NCBI RefSeq assembly: GCF_001969385.1
Contig: NZ_CP014796.1
Coordinates: 1,629,501 to 1,693,500, forward strand
Origin: Salipiger profundus
Lineage (GTDB): Bacteria; Pseudomonadota; Alphaproteobacteria; Rhodobacterales; Rhodobacteraceae
DNA: 64,000 nt
Direction: 5' to 3'
The stretch's first letter is position 1, and the number at the start of each line of letters is the position of its first letter. Positions 61,746-64,000 of this stretch are shown one piece after another. The notes under the pieces are model-generated. The model saw nothing but the letters and a program-made list of their open reading frames with translations. It had not been told where the DNA came from and did no database searches. The translations under genes and the position numbers were made by a program.

Positions 61746-62780
61746 ATGGCGGATACATCCACAACGAAACCCGCAGGCGGTGGCATGAACATGAATATCG
61801 GCAAGATCCTTCTCGAAGGCCGCGCCTTCTTCGCGCTCGTGGCGATCATCATCGTCTTTTCCATCCTGTCGCCGGTCTACTTCAGCGTCGGCAACTTCCT
61901 CATCATGTCGAGCCACGTGGCGATCTTCGGCCTGCTGGCCATCGGCATGCTGCTGGTGATCCTGAACGGCGGCATCGACTTGTCGGTGGGCTCGACGCTG
62001 GGCCTGTCCGGCGTCATCGCCGGCTACCTGATGCAGGGGGTCGAGATCCCGGCCGCCGGCGTCATCCTCTACCCGCCGGTCTGGGCCGTGGTCGTGCTGA
62101 CCATCTGCCTCGGGGCCTTCGTGGGCGCGATCAACGGTGTGCTCATCGCCTTCTTCAAGGTGCCGGCCTTCGTCGCCACCCTGGGCATGCTCTACGTGGC
62201 CCGTGGTGTCGCGCTGCTGATGACCAACGGTCTGACCTACAACAACCTCGGCGGCTCCGAGGCGCTGGGCAACACCGGCTTCGACTGGCTCGGCTTCAAC
62301 CGCATCGCCGGCGTGCCGATCGGGGTGATCGTGCTGGCGCTGGTGGCGCTGACCGTCGGGCTCGTGCTGGCCCGCACCGCCTTCGGTCGCTGGCTCTACG
62401 CCTCGGGCGGCAACGAACGCGCCGCCGAGCTGTCGGGCGTGCCGACCCGCAGCGTCAAGGTCTCGGTCTACGTGCTGTCCGGCATCTGCGCCGCCATCGC
62501 GGGGCTCGTGCTCAGCTCGCAGCTGACCTCGGCCGGCCCGACCGCGGGCACCACCTACGAACTGACCGCCATCGCGGCGGTGGTGATCGGCGGTGCGGCC
62601 CTGACCGGCGGACGCGGCAACGTGCGCGGCACCATGCTCGGCGCCTTCGTCATCGGCTTCCTGAGCGACGGTCTCGTGATCATCGGCGTCTCGGCCTACT
62701 GGCAGACGGTCTTCACCGGCGCCGTGATCGTGCTCGCCGTGCTGCTCAACAGCCTGCAATACGGCCGCTCCGGTCGCTGA
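61746..62780 (+). CDS. eryF: Erythritol ABC transporter permease (RbsC-like, EryF)
   Basis: 344-residue permease with about ten hydrophobic segments (from about 25 to 340) and family motifs LLVILNGGIDLSVGSTLGLSG, FVATLGMLYVARG, ASGGNERAAELSGV and AAVVIGGAALTGGRGNVRGT. It starts 11 bases after the ATPase gene with GGGAGG in front. Forms the membrane channel of the transporter. Confidence 0.91.
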   Translation: MADTSTTKPAGGGMNMNIGKILLEGRAFFALVAIIIVFSILSPVYFSVGNFLIMSSHVAIFGLLAIGMLLVILNGGIDLSVGSTLGLSGVIAGYLMQGVEIPAAGVILYPPVWAVVVLTICLGAFVGAINGVLIAFFKVPAFVATLGMLYVARGVALLMTNGLTYNNLGGSEALGNTGFDWLGFNRIAGVPIGVIVLALVALTVGLVLARTAFGRWLYASGGNERAAELSGVPTRSVKVSVYVLSGICAAIAGLVLSSQLTSAGPTAGTTYELTAIAAVVIGGAALTGGRGNVRGTMLGAFVIGFLSDGLVIIGVSAYWQTVFTGAVIVLAVLLNSLQYGRSGR

Positions 62781-62871
62781 GAATTCGAGGACGCGGGGCA
62801 GGGAGGCCCCGCGCCCGAACACCCCGCCGGATGGTCCGGCAGATTTCAAACCCAACGGGAGGAACCCCACC

Positions 62872-63822
62872 ATGAAACTCACTCGCCGCCTGATCCTCGC
62901 ATCCGTCGCCGCCCTGCCGCTCATGGCGCAGGCCGCGATGGCCGACGGCCTCATCTCGATCATCGTCAACGACCCGTCGAACCCCTACTGGTTCACCGAG
63001 GGCGAAGTCGCCAAGGCCACCGCGGAAGAGCTGGGCTACGACGCCAACGTCGCGGCGCACAAGGGCGACACCAACACCGAGAGCAACCTCGTCGACACCG
63101 CCATCACCAACCAGGCCAAGGCGATCATCCTCGACCCGGCGAACGCCGACGGTTCGGTGGGCGCGGTCAAGAAGGCCGTCGACGCGGGCATCCCGGTCTT
63201 CATCGTCAACGCCGAGATCAACCAGTCGGGTCTCGCCAAGGCGCAGCTCGTCTCGAACAACGCCCAGGGTGCCGCGCTCGGCGCAATGGCATGGGTCGAG
63301 GCCATCGGTGGTGAAGGCTCCTACGTCGAGCTCTTCGGTGCACCGTCGGACAACAACGCGCAGACCCGCTCGAACGGCTTCGAGACGGTGCTGACCCAGT
63401 ATCCCGACCTCGAGAAGAAGGCGCAGGAAGTCGCCAACTGGGACCGCACCCAGGGTTACTCGAAGATGCAGTCGATGCTGCAGGCCAACCCCGACATCTC
63501 GGGCGTGATCTCGGGCAACGACGAGATGGCCCTTGGCGCGATCGCCGCGCTGAAGGAAGCCGGCAAGCTTGACGGCATGATCGTCGGCGGCTTCGACGGC
63601 TCGCCCGACGCCGTGGACGCGGTCAAGGCCGGTGAACTGACCTACACCGTGCTGCAGCCGGTCGCGATCTTCGCGGAAGAGGCCGTCCGCCAGGCCGACC
63701 ACTTCATCAACACCGGTGAACTCAAGGTTGCCGAAGAAAAGCAGCTCTTCGACTGCCTGCTGATCGACGAAAGCAACGTCGACAACTACACCGGCCCGTT
63801 CACGCTGGATCAATCCTCCTGA
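62872..63822 (+). CDS. eryG: Erythritol-type periplasmic binding protein (RbsB-like, EryG)
   Basis: 316-residue sugar-binding protein with a Sec signal (cleaved near AAMADG). Typical elements of the ribose-binding cluster are SIIVNDPSNPYWFTEGEVAK, KAIILDPANADGSV, PVFIVNAEIN, ISGVISGNDEMALGAIAAL and GGFDGSPDAVDAV. 91 bases separate it from the permease, with GGGAGGA upstream. Codon use favours frequent GAC/AAC/GTC codons as in highly expressed genes. A strong terminator follows. Confidence 0.92.
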   Translation: MKLTRRLILASVAALPLMAQAAMADGLISIIVNDPSNPYWFTEGEVAKATAEELGYDANVAAHKGDTNTESNLVDTAITNQAKAIILDPANADGSVGAVKKAVDAGIPVFIVNAEINQSGLAKAQLVSNNAQGAALGAMAWVEAIGGEGSYVELFGAPSDNNAQTRSNGFETVLTQYPDLEKKAQEVANWDRTQGYSKMQSMLQANPDISGVISGNDEMALGAIAALKEAGKLDGMIVGGFDGSPDAVDAVKAGELTYTVLQPVAIFAEEAVRQADHFINTGELKVAEEKQLFDCLLIDESNVDNYTGPFTLDQSS

Positions 63823-63846
63823 TCTCTCCTCCCTCGCGTGACGGGG

Positions 63847-63874
63847 AAAAGGGGGCCTTAGGGCCCCCTTTTTT
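63847..63874 (+). terminator. Strong intrinsic terminator after eryG
   Basis: AAAAGGGGGCC-TTAG-GGCCCCCTTTTTT: 11-bp perfect arms with a four-base loop and a T run, 24 bases after the stop codon. Confidence 0.93.
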
Positions 63875-63966
63875 GTGTTGGGGCAGGCGTAAAACGGATT
63901 GAGGAAGGGCCCGGGCCGGGGCAGGCTGCCGGCGACCCGAGACGGGGCGCGGGGAGACCAGAGAAC

Positions 63967-64000
63967 ATGGACAAGATCGCATTTCCGCTCGACGGCACAT
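63967..64000 (+). CDS. Start of an unidentified gene (partial)
   Basis: ATG-initiated frame (MDKIAFPLDGT) running off the right edge, with GGGGAGA nine bases upstream. Eleven codons are too few to name it. It follows the transporter terminator and probably begins a new transcript, possibly another polyol-metabolism gene. Confidence 0.45.
   Translation, partial: MDKIAFPLDGT

Overview
The window is a high-GC stretch of an alphaproteobacterial chromosome or large replicon, densely packed with overlapping genes. Gene content points to Rhodobacterales (Roseobacter group, Salipiger/Rhodobacter-like): a BcsA within one residue of the Rhodobacter sphaeroides enzyme in length, choXWV opposite betICBA, a formate dehydrogenase cluster with DUF3305/DUF3306, and a Brucella-type erythritol locus. 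The genus is inference only. I found no tRNA, rRNA, CRISPR array, insertion sequence or phage gene.

Layout. (1) 0-12.4 kb, surface attachment: a cellulose operon (bcsA-bcsB-bcsZ-TPR protein), a 43-residue membrane protein, then a signalling module made of a LuxR-type response regulator facing a SUOX-fold periplasmic protein translationally coupled to a large hybrid histidine kinase (PAS-HisKA-HATPase-REC-Hpt). The SUOX-fold protein lacks the molybdenum-ligand cysteine and resembles PruR, the pterin-binding regulator known from Agrobacterium; three GGATA/TATCC inverted repeats lie between the divergent genes. (2) 12.4-20.7 kb, choline to glycine betaine: choVWX (choline uptake) and betI-betC-betB-betA, with a palindromic BetI operator between them. 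(3) 20.8-29.4 kb: rarA, a MYG1-family hydrolase, a PQQ/sorbosone-type dehydrogenase with its di-haem cytochrome c, and a TRAP transporter whose small permease is fused to a TM2 domain and a coiled coil.

(4) 29.6-52 kb, a molybdenum/tungsten and formate island: DUF2478, fdhD, mobA, mobB and a DUF429-like/MoeA fusion; an opposing operon of poorly characterised genes (TusA-like, DUF6505, a biotin-ligase-fold protein without the catalytic lysine, Mrp, DUF6494); a frameshifted protein that joins a shortened TupA-like lobe to a cytochrome c; a 650-residue polyferredoxin; then DUF3305-DUF3306-TorD-Tat peptide-fdhA-fdhB-fdhC-WD40/cytochrome c-small membrane protein; and finally a tungstate ABC transporter (tupBCA) with a HTH/binding-protein regulator. 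Together these genes would import W or Mo, make and insert the bis-MGD cofactor, fold and export the periplasmic formate dehydrogenase, and pass its electrons to membrane and soluble cytochromes.

(5) 52-64 kb, erythritol catabolism: an Ldh2-family dehydrogenase, a DeoR regulator, eryD-eryC-eryB-eryA on the minus strand, and a divergent ABC transporter operon (DUF2291, ATPase, permease, binding protein) closed by a strong terminator. The two last isomerases of the Brucella pathway (EryH, EryI) are not in the window.

The most interesting leads are the PruR-like/hybrid-kinase module beside cellulose genes whose BcsA has lost the c-di-GMP-binding motifs of its PilZ domain, the TupA-lobe/cytochrome c fusion, and two unusual domain fusions (TM2-DctQ and DUF429-MoeA).
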